Part shown: positions 47,645 through 59,590 of the stretch, piece by piece
Layout of the letters: the number at the start of each line of letters is the position of its first letter
Position numbering within the stretch: position 1 is the first letter of the stretch
DNA from: Lota lota
Taxonomy: Eukaryota > Chordata > Actinopteri > Gadiformes > Lotidae
Direction of reading: 5' to 3'
DNA length: 64,000 nt
NCBI GenBank assembly: GCA_026745465.1
Contig: JACYXH010000236.1
Coordinates: 236,001-300,000 of the forward strand
Translations under genes and position numbers: made by a program
Notes under the pieces: model-generated
What the model saw: the letters and a program-made list of their open reading frames with translations, nothing else
Told to the model about the DNA's origin: nothing
The model's database searches: none

Positions 47645-48430
47645 CGTTTGTGTTGTGCAACGATGTACAGCAGGTACGCGTTGGCTGCCCCCACGATGCC
47701 GCTCCCTCCCGAGCAGCATCGGTTTTCTTAATGACTTTAATTTAGCTGTAAAACAATCAGCGGCATATTGTAGCTCATGTGGGCCCCATGAAGGGTAGGT
47801 TTGGGGGCTCAGGTGGGGAGGAGGGCCTGGCATCACTCACCTGTGTAGGATGTAGGCCCGCAACTAACCATGATTTATAGAATTTATACAATGTCATAAA
47901 TAATAGCAACTGCCATGACAAGTTACCAGACTCCAAAGTTATGTCTTAATTGTGCTTGTTTTATTTGACCAGCACCCAAGAAAAACGAAACAATCCCAGT
48001 TATAATTATCCATGAGCCAAAAATTTGAATTGAACTGCAAAATTAAGCAGCAAATGTTTGTTATTTGTACTTGATAAACAATTAATTTAATTTTGCAATA
48101 AGATTTGATAAATCTTCTGTCAATCTACTAATTGATTAATCAACTAATCGTTGCAGCTGTGGATGGATGCAGAGCAGAAATGGTTTCGATTGGTGCTTTT
48201 ACATTGCCGTTGTTGGAGAAAAAGCTCAGTATTGGTTTGTAAGTGTACGTGTGTACACATGTACACATCAGCAGTACAAAAACAGGGGTTGCCGTGTGTA
48301 CAATGGTGTATTCAATGGTAAGAAGTGCTGCTCTGGATATTAGCATATTTTGGAATACTCTTTTGTTTTAGTTTTGTACTGAAATTTACACAGGCATATA
48401 TCTTACTGTTAGTTCACTACAAACGGTCAA
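47645..48430. other. Unique AT-rich sequence
   Basis: Nothing recognised. Confidence 0.5.
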
Positions 48431-48441
48431 CCTTGATATGG

Positions 48442-48479
48442 TATATATATACTGTATATATATATATATATATATATAT
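48442..48479. repeat. (TA)n microsatellite
   Basis: TA repeats with one CTG interruption. Confidence 0.95.
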
Positions 48480-48489
48480 TAGTGATAGT

Positions 48490-49010
48490 TCAATGGAGTT
48501 GAAGAACATTTGGGAACATGAGGCCATGTCCTGAGGGGAAAGGAACATTAAGACGAACTGTTGGAAGCCTTCTTCAGCTCACCAGGCGGCCGGCTGTGTA
48601 GGAGTAAAAATATCCAAATTAATAATAAAAATCGATGTAAAACATATCCATCCCAAGGCCTTTAGTCTAACGATTGCGTTTTGTTCCTCCCATTCAAAAA
48701 TGTAATAGGAACATTTCATTTCGCCCGGACCAGTTCATGTTTTTTATTCACTGAAGTGTGATTCTGTGTCACTTAGGATGCAAGGTAAAAATGGCAGTAA
48801 AAAGAGGGGGCTGGTAAAATAGTGTCAGAAGTATAAAAGAACCGGTAAAAAATAAATACTCTGGAGGTAACATAACCTCAGTTCCTCAGTTTGAAGAGCA
48901 ACATGGTGCTAGCAATTGTTTGGAAAACTCAAGAGGAGAAAATGTGAGTGGGAGTCAAATCAAAAATAGTATTTCTGTTGTTTAGTGGTTTTTTTTGTGG
49001 TTGAATTGAG
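48490..49010. other. Unique AT-rich sequence
   Basis: Nothing recognised. Confidence 0.5.
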
Positions 49011-49017
49011 TTCAAGT

Positions 49018-49023
49018 GGTGGT

Positions 49024-49073
<50 letters not shown>
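49018..49073. repeat. (GGT)n-(GT)n microsatellite
   Basis: Short GGT start, then about 24 GT units. Confidence 0.97.
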
Positions 49074-49079
49074 TGGGGT

Positions 49080-49440
49080 TGTTGTTTGGAGGGTGCTTGA
49101 GTGTTGATGATTTGGGTTTTATCCACCACAGTCTCCAATCGATGGCTTTCATTTAAATATTAAGCGAGCCTAGTTCCCAGTAGACGGCCGTGTGAAGCCA
49201 TGCTGTTTACCGTGATCATTCTCTGGAAACTCAGCCCTTGGTAATGAAGGGAGAGAGTATTTTAAGCCGCGCGGCTGTTGTATGTTTGCATTGTTTTCAA
49301 GGCAAATGTGGGCCCCGTGTCTGTCTACTATTGGCTGTCGTCCCTCTGTAATCCATAAAGAGAACTCATATTATTTTACAGTCACTGTTCATCCCTCGTC
49401 TTTGCCTTATTGACAATATCGTCCACAAAGTCGATTAAGT
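49080..49440. other. Unique sequence
   Basis: Nothing recognised. Confidence 0.5.
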
Positions 49441-49441
49441 T

Positions 49442-49444
<3 letters not shown>

Positions 49445-49471
<27 letters not shown>
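49445..49471. repeat. (TA)n microsatellite
   Basis: About 13 TA units. Flanks were checked and do not form a clear palindrome. Confidence 0.95.
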
Positions 49472-49474
<3 letters not shown>

Positions 49475-49702
49475 CAACTCTCATGTGTTTATGTTTCCAA
49501 CAGCCATCTCTAATTTCGTATGAGTCTTCATTTTGAAGGAGGGTACATTTGCGGTCTCTATTACTATGTCTATCTATTTTCTCTCCGAGCTTCAGTGTAC
49601 GTAAGCCATCAGTTGTAGCATTTCTTTTTTGCCTGAACCATGATACTGTCCCTGCAGAACCAATAGCACCAGGATAATGAAGCTGCGCGTGTGCACTCTA
49701 TG

Positions 49703-49724
49703 CCCCCCCCCCCCCCCCCCCCCC
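49703..49724. repeat. Poly-C run, 22 bases
   Basis: Uninterrupted C homopolymer. Confidence 0.97.
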
Positions 49725-50209
49725 ATCCTCATATCTTCACAGTAGTGATTCTCTGAACCTGGAATTCCCCTATATTAAAATAAACTTATAAAAAGCTGCA
49801 AGAAAAGACACACACACACTAGTCTGAAGGACATGTAAAGAGGAGGGAGATGGAAGGCAAGGGGGGGGTCAGGTCTCATTAGGGAGGAAGAAAAATGAGC
49901 AGGGAGTTTGAGGTACATTAATGAACGCGTGTGTGTGTATGTGTGTGACGGACTATGGGAAGGCTCTGTGCGTTCGTTGTTTCTACACACTCTGGAAGCA
50001 CTGTGGAAGTGAATGGGGGAGAAGAAAGAGGGGGAGTATAGGGGCAGCCAGAGAGGAGAGAGTGCTGGCGGGGCTTTCAGATAATACAAAGGAAATCTCC
50101 GTAATAACATAATGCAAGCTTCACCAGAGAGGAGAACTCACGAGTTACAGCACCGATATGACACTTGACACCCAGGGCTCGGACCAGGAAATGACAGCAG
50201 GTGCTGCTG

Positions 50210-50402
50210 CACACACAAGCACAGGCAAACACACACACACACACGTATGGATGTATGGACACATGCCTGCACACACAAGCACAGGCAAACACACACACAC
50301 ACACGTATGGATGTATGGACACATGCCTGCACACACAAGCACAGGCAAACACACACACACACACACACGTATGGATGTATGGACACGTGCCTGCACACAC
50401 AT
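50210..50402. repeat. 60-bp minisatellite, three units
   Basis: Unit of 60 bp containing 'cacaagcacaggcaaac', a CA array and 'gtatggatgtatggacac'. Units one and two are identical; unit three has two extra CA units and one substitution. Confidence 0.97.
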
Positions 50403-50466
50403 GCACAGGGATGCAATGGGACTCAATGGGAGTCGGAAATTATCTTTAACCTGACTGGACTGACCC

Positions 50467-50493
50467 CAAACACACACACACACACACACACAC
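50467..50493. repeat. (CA)n microsatellite
   Basis: About 13 CA units. Confidence 0.96.
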
Positions 50494-50634
50494 AGAAAAA
50501 GACATCATACTTATTGCTCATAACATTCTGTATCTCTTGTTGTGCTCACACATGTCCATGCATGCACTGGCACACGTCCACACGTCCACACACATGCGTG
50601 CGCATTAAACATGGACTGCATCAACACGCACTCG

Positions 50635-50639
<5 letters not shown>

Positions 50640-50692
<53 letters not shown>
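50640..50692. repeat. (CA)n microsatellite
   Basis: About 26 perfect CA units preceded by CGCACTCG variants. Confidence 0.98.
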
Positions 50693-50694
<2 letters not shown>

Positions 50695-50913
50695 TGGGTG
50701 TGTCTCATCTCACCAGTGAGAGAGAAATCTAAAATAAATCCTCTTTCAGTGTGAAAAACAGAGCGGAACAGATGGCTTCACCGTGATTGAAACCACCTAC
50801 AAAGATTCCCACAAACCTCTCTCTTGTCCTCTCTTATCCTCTCTTCCTGCCTTTTTTATCTGTCTATTCCTCCTTCAGTCCGACCATCGTCCAACCCCTA
50901 GCCCCGCCTCCCC

Positions 50914-50914
<1 letters not shown>

Positions 50915-51007
<93 letters not shown>
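50915..51007. repeat. 93-base poly-C run
   Basis: An uninterrupted run of 93 C. It is by far the longest homopolymer in the window and exceptional for a vertebrate genome. It yields poly-Pro and poly-Gly frames that are not genes. The + strand can form i-motif and the minus strand G-quadruplex structures. Confidence 0.97.
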
Positions 51008-51009
<2 letters not shown>

Positions 51010-51156
51010 TCTCCGGATTCCACTCCCACTCAGGAACTCCATCTCCCTGGCTGCCACGCCTGCGCCTCTCTGTGCGGTGCTTTTCGATACCATCCAGTTG
51101 AAGGCCTCCTGCCAAACAAGCTTGGGCTTGGTAGGAGCCCCGCGGCGAAGCACAAA

Positions 51157-51830
51157 GTCAGCCAAGAGGAGAGGGGGGAGGCGGATGTGGGAGAGGATGA
51201 TGGGGGAATGTGTTGCGATAAGGGCGGTGGAGGGAGAGGGAGAGGAGGAAGTGAAGAGGTGAGGGGGATGAGGAGGGAGTGAGTGGGAGAGGAGGAGGAG
51301 GGAGGGAGTGGGAGTGGAGGAGGTGAAGGGGTAAGGGGGAGGAGGATGGAGGGACTGGGAGAGGAGGAGGTGAAGGGGTAAGGGGGAGGAGGACGGAGGG
51401 ACTGGGAGAGGAGGACGTGAAGGGGAAAGGGGGAGGAGGAGGGAAGGAGTGGGAGAGGAGGAGGTGAAGGGGTGAGGGGGATGAGGGGAGGAGAGGAGGA
51501 GGAGGTGAAGGTGTGAGGGAGAGGAGGAGGAGAAAGTGATAAGAGAGGAGGTGGAGGGAGAGGAGAATGAGGCAACGCGTTGAGGGAGAGGAGGTGGGTG
51601 GAGAGGAGGAAGGAGAGGAATAGGGGGGAAGAGTTGAGGGAGAGGAGGTGGAGGGAGAGGGAGAAGAGGAGGTGAAGTTGTGAATGAGAGGAGGAGGGAG
51701 GGAGTGATGAGAGAGGAGGTGGAAGAGAGAGGAGTAACTGGGGAAATGGGAGGCAGAGGAGGTGGATGGAGAGGAGTATGCAGTGTTCAGGGAGAGGTAG
51801 ATGCAGCAGTTGGAGGAGAGAGAAGAGGCT
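51157..51830. repeat. Polypurine minisatellite with 47-bp unit
   Basis: About 650 bp of almost pure purine on the + strand. Four units with an exact 47-bp period start at 51306, 51353, 51400 and 51447 ('gactgggagaggagg' type); flanks are degenerate relatives. The 181-codon minus-strand frame rich in SLPPPP is an artefact. Confidence 0.95.
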
Positions 51831-51839
51831 TTGTTATCC

Positions 51840-52540
51840 CCGGACCATCTACGGATGTTTTGGTCTCAGTCTGTATCGTTACATTTCATCACGCGGTATC
51901 TGGGCTTCATGTGGCTTCTGTGCAACATGTAGAGATGCCTTCAAATGTTCAAAATAAATCATCCATAATAAATACAAATAAAGAAACACAATAAACAACA
52001 CCAAGAAATATAGTCATATGGTTAGAAGGGCGTGGCAATATTTCAATGTCTTTGTTCACAGACTTGGCATCCTGTTACCACTAATAACCAATCGCATACC
52101 CTGACACTACATTTTATATTGACGATATTCATATGGCATGAAGATGTTATTTATAACGTCAAACATGATGAGGTTTGGAACAGAAAATAAAAGCCAGTGT
52201 CACGAACCGTTCTCTCATCACTCGTAAGCATTTGATTTGGATCTGTGAACTCACGAATGTTTTTTAAAACACCACATTGTTGAGATCATTTCTGCAGAAT
52301 CTGTGCGTATCTCCTACAGGGGATCTGCGTCCAAGCTAGCGGGCAATATTCACGCAAGAAAATAAGCTAGATAAAAAAACGCTTTCTTTCTTTTAAAACA
52401 ACGAACCCTTCAACCTGTCACTGTTCTTACACCCTTTTCCTCCCCCCTCCCGTCCCTCCCCTACTCCTCCTCACCCCCTGCCGACCAGCACCAGGAACAG
52501 CTGTTAAGCAGCAGTCATGTAAATGAGATAGTTAGCAGAT
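51840..52540. other. Unique AT-rich sequence
   Basis: No gene or repeat recognised. Confidence 0.5.
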
Positions 52541-52588
52541 TAAAGAGAGAGAGAGGGAGAGAGCGTCCGGGGGGGAGGGGGGGGCGGA
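52541..52588. repeat. GA then G-rich tract
   Basis: 'gagagagaga' sequence followed by two G runs of 7-8 bases. Confidence 0.85.
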
Positions 52589-52684
52589 TGGGAGTTTTTT
52601 TTTATAGCAGGCGAGGTGTTGGAAGTGTCAGGCAGAGACTAAAAAGTGATGAGGTGAAGACAGCACTTCCTGCAACCTGCTTTG

Positions 52685-52686
<2 letters not shown>

Positions 52687-52751
<65 letters not shown>

Positions 52752-52785
52752 TGTCTCTGTGTCCGTGTGTGTGTCTGTGTGAGCA
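52687..52785. repeat. (GT)n microsatellite
   Basis: About 30 perfect GT units then imperfect GTCT/GTCC variants. Confidence 0.98.
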
Positions 52786-52789
52786 TGTG

Positions 52790-53508
52790 CTATTTTTTAT
52801 AATAATTGGTATTTATAGGACCAGTACTGTGGATAAGTGTGTGCAAGTGTGTGTGTGTGTGTATTTGTGAGTGTGTGCGCTTGTGTGTTCATGTGTGCTT
52901 TTATGAGTTAGCATGTGATTATGTTTTACACATAAGTAAAGTGGGTGGGTAAGTATTCTATATGTGTGTTCTCATCCATGCATTAACACATCCATGCTTT
53001 AGAATATCTCATGTGCATGCGTTGGCGCGTGTGCGAGCGTGTGCATGTGTGTGCGAGCTCTCCACCGCGGGAGATCATTGTTAATGCATAATGCATAGGT
53101 AGGCCCCCGTATTTCTGACTATAGCGGCAATAACGCTGGTGCTTTGAGCTTATGAAGAGCAGATCAGGTGTAGGAGAAAGTGATTACAGAGCATAAACAC
53201 TGCCGGTGATATTGCCCCAGTCGTGAGAAGCAACTGGCACAAGAACAATCATCCGGAGAGAAAGCTGCCAGGGACCGTCCAAACCAAAGTTGCGTTCACG
53301 GTTCCTGAGTTATGAAAGCGCGGCGAAACAGTTTGAGCTCTTGTTTAGGTTTGAACAAAGCGGCCGACAAATGAGCTTTCAATGGGCTTTTCACTGTCAC
53401 TGCTGTGTAAACCCTGTTTCGACCCAAATTGAATTGTATTTCTGTAGCTGTAACGCTTTATTGTAAGGGTTATTTTATTGTTACATGAATCTGACTTGTA
53501 TATTAGCA
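52790..53508. other. Unique sequence with scattered GT words
   Basis: Imperfect GT near 52840-52895 and 53027-53055. Nothing else recognised. Confidence 0.5.
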
Positions 53509-53509
53509 A

Positions 53510-53712
53510 GGCTGGCAGTGGCCCAGGAGGTAGAGCAGGTCGTTTGTCAACCGGTTTGCTGCTGCTTTGATTGTCGGCTGTATTGCAGAACCAAAACTTT
53601 TTCCAGGTTGATGCTTTTATTGTTTGAATCCAGTTCCAAAATGAGGATCAATGTGACCAGTTTGATTGGCCCCAGACTATAGAACAGCACTATATAAATG
53701 CAGTCCATTTCG
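53510..53712 (+). mobile_element. Old tRNA-derived SINE (head and tail)
   Basis: The head 'agtggcccaggaggtagag' followed by 'caggtcgtttgtcaaccgg' is characteristic of a widespread teleost SINE and includes a perfect A box TGGCCCAGGAG (53519-53529). The expected B box is degraded. The 3' end 'cactatataaatgcagtcca' (about 53688-53707) is the usual tail of the same family. The internal body is diverged or lost. Family recognition is from memory, not from a search. Confidence 0.68.
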
Positions 53713-53734
53713 CTTGGAGAAGAGAAAAGCATAA

Positions 53735-53845
53735 GGTGCCGGACAGACTAGTGACGGTGTTTGGCTCCCGAGGTTGGTAGCCCAAGGTCTGCAGTCCACC
53801 TGTAGGCATCCTCGAGCAAGACTCTCTTACTCCTAATTTTACCAA
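53735..53845 (+). mobile_element. Second SINE body fragment
   Basis: Carries 'gaggttggtagcccaagg' and 'cctcgagcaagactctctta', resembling the internal part of the same SINE family (consensus-like 'ccttgagcaagacacttaa'). It lies after the tail of the preceding copy, so it is either a second truncated insertion or a rearranged piece of the first. Confidence 0.55.
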
Positions 53846-53849
53846 GGAA

Positions 53850-54300
53850 ATTCTCAGAGTTACTTTAGATATAGTAATCTACCAAATAGTTTGAAGTACT
53901 ACATAGAGGAGCCATTGAATCAGACCACAATATCCGCCCTTCAGACTCCTTCAGAAAGTCTCTCCACAATAAGATCCACCCTGCCAGTCACCTGCACAGT
54001 GGTTCTGGCCCCCATCTGAATCTACATTTGAATTCAACCTTTTGAATAAGGTTGGAGAATAAATAAATAGCAGTTCAGGTGTGGCTGGGGGAGAGGGGGG
54101 TTGGAGGGGGTTTGCCTCTGGGGGGGGCTCCACCCGCATGCCTCTGTCAGAAGTTTCATATTCCATTCTCCCCAGCTGCCCTCCACACCCGCGCCCCACT
54201 CACTCACACAGATGGCAGAGGGGTCGAAGCACTTTAATGAATTTTCAAAGGAGCCGCATTGGCGATATTAAAAGGAACTGCCACACCTAAATGCGTCTCA
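53850..54300. other. Unique sequence with a G-rich patch
   Basis: A G-rich patch at 54085-54130. No gene recognised. Confidence 0.45.
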
Positions 54301-54306
54301 CATCGA

Positions 54307-54500
54307 AGTAACACATACACACACGCGCACGCACAACATGCACGCGCATGTGCATGTATGCATACAGAAACAAACATGCATGTGCGAAGACATGTTCCCC
54401 TATTCACAACAGATGTGCGCATCAGTGGCACACATACACAGATGCACACACATCTGAACAAAACAAGTGTAGCAAGACGGACACAAACACACACAGGGCA
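54307..54500. repeat. Degenerate CA/CGCA/ATGCAC tract
   Basis: Old, heavily mutated CA repeat. Confidence 0.75.
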
Positions 54501-54837
54501 AACATAGAATCTCGACACAGAAAAGAGACTCATATTACTTTCCACAATCCAATATCAACACCACAAGAGGACAAAACAAGAACAAATGCCCTTCCTCTTC
54601 CTTCCAAAACACCGTAGGTCGGTCTCGTTCACATCCATTGGAATGGCGGGAAGCGAGTGCTCATTCCGCAGGTCAAAGGTCAATCTTAATGATTGCGCTG
54701 CATATGGTGAACACGCTGCTTCCTTGCAAGGTAAAAGGAAAAAATAAAAACAATCGCTTCACTTCTGCTGATCCATCTGTCCCCCGCTGTAATGAGTGCA
54801 CCTGCTCACACCCGGGCCAACACACACGCAGAAAACC

Positions 54838-54900
54838 ACGCACACACACACACACGCACACATGCAAAATCATACTCACAAACACACTCACACACACAGG
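54838..54900. repeat. Interrupted (CA)n
   Basis: CA repeats broken by GCACAT and CTCACAA. Confidence 0.88.
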
Positions 54901-54909
54901 TTCTGAGCA

Positions 54910-55640
54910 CAAAGTCTAAGGTCCCTTGCTTGGTCTCTCGCAGGGAAAACACAATTAAAAAGCAATAAGTGCACTGACATCTTCCACTGACACCGTTTAC
55001 TCATTACATCAAAGGATCTGTTTGAATCAGGAAGTTAGAAAGGGGACTGCTGTGTTCAAAGCGGTTGAGGTGCAAAAGAGCGGGAGAATGGGCAGGCTCC
55101 AATTTTTATGCCGTGCGCAACAGAGTTTTCAATCACAAATGTGGGGTGCTGACCGGTCTACTGCTTCATAGTCCGATGTTATCCTGCCCCTGATTTCTCC
55201 AGGCTTCCTGTCATCCACCTGTCAAAGCAATCCCATCCCGCCCGTTCATGCCACACCTTGAAAGGGGGTGGTGCTGGTGGCGCTGATGCTGCTGGTAGTG
55301 GTGATGCTGGACCGTAGCACACCGGCCCCTCAGATGCCAACGGCCATCGCCCCCTATACTCATCAATGGGGCCCTTCTGTGATAGTCTAACGCCGGCATC
55401 ACTCTGCCACAGGCACGCAGACTGCAGTCCACTACTGTTATAGTCGGCCCCCCCCCCCATCCATCCCCCGCCTCCCCCCAGGCTATAGTGGTTATCCGTC
55501 CTGCTCGGTGCTGGTGGATGAACCCGGGGTCAGATTTCAGCATCGAGCCACCACCCACACCAGTCTGATTTCCTCCACCTTCTCATGTCTCAAGGACTAC
55601 TAGGCAGATGTAAAAGAAAAACGGAAAAAGGAAAATTCAA
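54910..55640. other. Unique sequence with a C11 run
   Basis: Holds a C11 run at 55448-55458 and a 'gctggtggcgctgatgctgc' patch near 55271. No gene recognised. Confidence 0.45.
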
Positions 55641-55642
55641 CA

Positions 55643-55678
55643 CAAACACACACACACACACACACACAACCACACACG
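55643..55678. repeat. (CA)n microsatellite
   Basis: About 13 CA units. Confidence 0.95.
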
Positions 55679-55689
55679 CCACGGCGGTA

Positions 55690-56150
55690 AAGGTTTTATC
55701 TTGTAATACCTTGCAGCTCTATTTCCCGTACACTGTGTTGGCTTAGCCCTGAGGAAAGCACAGAAAAACATGAAAACATTAGATTAATTGTCTTGTTTGT
55801 GTTTTTTTATGTTTAGTTTCACTTCCATGGTATAACAACCAAAACATATAGAGCAGTGTCTTCAAGTTGACGTTTATGTTTTTAATTACAGGTATGGTTA
55901 ATGCAATGCATTATACAATTATTCGAGCAACATAAAATTGCTTGAATAATATAGTTATTTTTACTGTAGGATTATTGGGCCTGATTTCACTTTGATTAAA
56001 AAGTCATGTGCTTTGAGGTAGATTAATTAGAGCAATTGATGCATAAACGTGACAACCACTTCATATTGGTCCTTATTTGCTCCTTAATTAACTAATTTAA
56101 AACAGGTTCAGTGGGTCAGAGAGCTACTGTACTAAAGAAATTATCAGCGT
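55690..56150. other. Unique AT-rich sequence
   Basis: Nothing recognised. Confidence 0.5.
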
Positions 56151-56154
56151 GACA

Positions 56155-56158
56155 CATA

Positions 56159-56198
<40 letters not shown>
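56155..56198. repeat. (CA)n microsatellite
   Basis: About 19 CA units with one CC interruption. Confidence 0.97.
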
Positions 56199-56209
56199 CA
56201 TGCAAACTG

Positions 56210-56615
56210 TCTATCTATGTGCATACGCGATGATTGACAGACACAAGAGAAAGTTTGGAGCAAACAGCCCTCACCTGTCTGACACCTCCCCCCTTAGCTC
56301 CTATTTAAGGTACTATTTCTGTACAGAACAGCCAGTATTACATATCTGGATTTAGCTATTTGAATGTATTTATAATGTTATTCCATTACATGTCATATCA
56401 TACATGTTATTAGCAGTACTTAGCAGTACTACGAGAGGCTCGTGTAAACTAAAACAAATCCACTGGGTTCCAGCTCATGCCATCAGCATCCATCAGTCAG
56501 TGCTTTTTAATCCGTCAGTGCTAGCGAAGGGGCGTGATAGCATCAGTTTAGCTGAGCAGGTGAGGGCTATTTGAGCATCACCGATAACATGGTGATGAGT
56601 GCATTCCCATCCTCA
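56210..56615. other. Unique sequence
   Basis: Nothing recognised apart from a direct repeat of 'tagcagtact' at about 56411 and 56421. Confidence 0.5.
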
Positions 56616-56618
56616 ATA

Positions 56619-56644
56619 TCTCTCTGTCTCTGTCTCTGTCTCTG

Positions 56645-56716
<72 letters not shown>

Positions 56717-56723
56717 TCTCTCT
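56619..56723. repeat. (CT)n microsatellite
   Basis: CTGT-interrupted start, then about 32 perfect CT units. Confidence 0.98.
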
Positions 56724-56729
56724 GCTCCA

Positions 56730-58040
56730 AGGCCTCTTTATGCAGTTTGCTGTGGCTAGCCACAGCCATATTGGTCCTTTGAGTGTTCATTTTAATTTGA
56801 TGTATTAATATTTTCTGAACAAGCTGCACACATTCAAGTCAGAATCAGTTAAATAGTGACACAGGAATCAGTGCCCTGTTTTGGCAGTGTCTAAATGTGC
56901 TTCCCCAGCTAATTATCACGTTAACACTTGATGCTACGTGATAATGATTCGTTATTCTTTTGTAGTTATATCATCATTATATCATCAAAAATCCTTAACT
57001 TTAAGCACTTCTCAACTCATTAGTGGTTACCAAAAAGATAACTTCAGCACAGGAGTGTCTAAAGTGTACAGACAAATCAATCTTAGCTTCAACATACTAC
57101 TGACCATGAAAACAAACCTCAAATCCTCGTACTATCTAACTACAGAGAAAGGAGAGCAAATAGACCCCTCGGCTGTGTCCTCGCCTAATCGCGGTCTAGC
57201 CTGTATCGCATTGTTGTGTCATCGCAGCATAACTAAAGCGCCCAAAAAGCAGCTTATGTGCTTAAAATGTGCGCGAGGACGAAAAAACCTGTCACTTTCT
57301 CTCCTTTCTCTCCGGGTTCACACCCGGAGAGGTTATTCATGCTAGGAGAGCTTCCTCCTAAATTATCTCCATGCATGCTCCCCATCCCTGCCAGGCTAAT
57401 CCACTTACTGGCCCCTGATAGCAGCATTTCTTCTGATTGGCCAAAGCCTCCCAAAAGTCAGCCGTGGGATTTGAGGGGAAGGATGTAAAAAAGAAAATCA
57501 ATGATCTTACTGCTTTCGAAAGTGTTGAGATTACATGTGTAAAAATCGTAAGAAATTTGGCGAGCTGCAGGGAAACGGAGCCTTATGGGTCGTAGCGCCA
57601 GGCTAGTTAGCACGCACAGGGTCGGTGCTTTTTAACAGAGACTCTTGACAATCTTGCCCAGCCTTTTTTTCATTTTCCTTGGGACATCTTTTAATTTTCA
57701 CATCCTTGCAGGCCCTCCGTTATCTCAGCTTCGGCAGCAGAATGTCGTCACATTCGATTCCCTTTTTCTTTTTTTCCTCTTTGTATCCCATCCCGGCAGT
57801 CTCCCTCGCGCCCCCTCTCCTATTATAGTCGTCTTTTCTTCCAGATCCCATTGAAGGGCCTCCCCTATGTCCCTCTAGCAGCACCTCCGCTCCGCTAATG
57901 CCACAGAAACCCCAGGTACTTTCAATTGGTCCTTGATGCTCCACGCCAAACACTGCCCCCTTTTCTCCCTCGAGGCCAATTTAGTCTGCGCGTAGCCACC
58001 GGGGTCAAAGGTTAAGCAACAACAGTAGTAGACAATGCGA
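56730..58040. other. Unique sequence
   Basis: No gene recognised. A + strand frame at 56938-57345 (135 codons) resembles no known family. Confidence 0.45.
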
Positions 58041-58109
58041 TTGTGTGTGCACTGAGTGTGTGTGCTTGCGTCCCGTTTGTGTGTCTGTCTCCATCTCTTC
58101 ATGTGTGCG

Positions 58110-58149
58110 TTTATGTGTGTGAGTGTGTGTGTGTGTGTGGGGGGGGGGC

Positions 58150-58206
<57 letters not shown>
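58110..58206. repeat. (GT)n with internal G10
   Basis: GT repeats, ten G at 58139-58148, then about 27 perfect GT units. Confidence 0.97.
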
Positions 58207-58208
<2 letters not shown>

Positions 58209-58264
58209 TGTCAGACACACACAGAATGGCAATGAAGGACCCTCTTGCAAAAGTGATTGAACAC

Positions 58265-58293
58265 CCCCCCACTGCCTCCCACCCCCCCCCCCC
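58265..58293. repeat. C-rich tract
   Basis: C-rich sequence ending in a run of 12 C (58282-58293). Confidence 0.9.
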
Positions 58294-58309
58294 TCCTATT
58301 CTTTCTTCC

Positions 58310-59035
58310 CGCTAAAAATAGGTTTGTTCCCACGAGCTTAGTGGATATTGTAATCACGTCCTACCGCCGTTGATCCCTGGAGATCCTCGGCATGCACGCA
58401 CCAAAAAATGCTAATGAATGCAGGGGAGGGACATCATCTGCGATAAATCATATCGCTCGCAAATTCTGCTTACCAATAGAACCTCTACTGCGCTGTAAGC
58501 ATCGGGCCGGCGGAAATAACTCCTGAGTCCACTGTTTTACTTACACGATGCCGACTTACTGTGTCCACGTGTGGTTCCCCCGATCCCTGTAGAAATGTTT
58601 GGAAGGAAGCAGAAGGAAACAGAAGCAATATATATAAATACAGTATATGATTTGCTTGCGTATGCCTGTGTTTGTGTTTCTCAGACCGACACCCACTGCA
58701 GGATTTGTAATATCCTAACTCTATAAATCTTCGGAGATATGAATGTCAAGGAGTGTGAGGAAAGTGACGATGTAGCTCAATGCTGCTGTTGTTTTTTTTG
58801 TTGTAATGCGCTATGTTTCCCTCACCATTGGACCTAGTACTAATGTCCGGGTTGGGACTTTGCTATGCCTCTTTGAACCCGGGCCGCTGGCCGCTGACAA
58901 GCTCACAAGCTTAGGGAGCTGTAGCAAAGGTTAGCTCTGCTCCAAGGGGGATGGGGACGTCTGATGGCGGCACAATGACATAACGCACATCGAGGTGGAC
59001 CTGTGTACGTCCATAAGAAAGTGTGCGTCTGTGTA
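58310..59035. other. Unique sequence, possible conserved non-coding DNA at its start
   Basis: 58320-58570 is repeat-free with mixed composition. No gene recognised. Confidence 0.35.
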
Positions 59036-59475
59036 ACCTGTGTGTGTGTGTGTGGGCACGCACGCATGTGTGTGTGTTTTTATATTTGTGTGGTGGGTAG
59101 GCTCTGTGACACCCGCGTGTGTTTTTTTTTTTTTTAATGGCCCTTGTCACTACCCGGCGACAGCGATGTCGCCGAGTTCGCCTCTGCCTCCCCCCACCCC
59201 AGCCCTTCACCCTGTCCCGCCTCCAGGGTCCAAATCTCCAAACACTGACAAACATTAACGCTAGTTGTGCAAACTTTGGATTCCCACGGGAGGCCATCTC
59301 AGATGTTTGGTGTCTGGGATTAATAAATGATGCCCCCTCCTCCTCTTGACAGGGACTGTTCTTAAAACCCCTGGCTACACGACGCCGGGACACCTCCATT
59401 TCTCAGGGTAGCCTGTGACAGCCGCTGCCCGTGTTGAAGTTTAAACTCCGCTGTACGTTGTATAACCTGCTGACG

Positions 59476-59588
59476 TTTCTCTTTTTCTTTTCCCCTCTCT
59501 TTTTTTCCCTCCCCCCCCCCTTTGTCCTTCCTTCCCTTCATCTCTCCCTCTCCCCCACTTTTCTCATTTTTTCCCTCGGCCCGCTTTC
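59476..59588 (+). other. Long polypyrimidine tract before the candidate microexon
   Basis: About 110 bases almost entirely C and T, including C10 at 59511-59520, ending at 'cccgctttcag'. It looks like an extended splice polypyrimidine tract, although the window has other pyrimidine-rich repeats. Confidence 0.6.
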
Positions 59589-59590
59589 AG

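Noticed and set aside
50210-50402. Regularly spaced direct repeats that might suggest CRISPR
   Set aside because: The whole 60-bp unit repeats, including would-be spacers, in a vertebrate CA-rich minisatellite.
50783-51262. Proline-rich open frame and its glycine-rich antisense
   Set aside because: Produced by the 93-base C run; both strands are open for the same reason.
51030-51575. 181-codon minus-strand frame rich in S, L and P
   Set aside because: Translation of the polypurine minisatellite.
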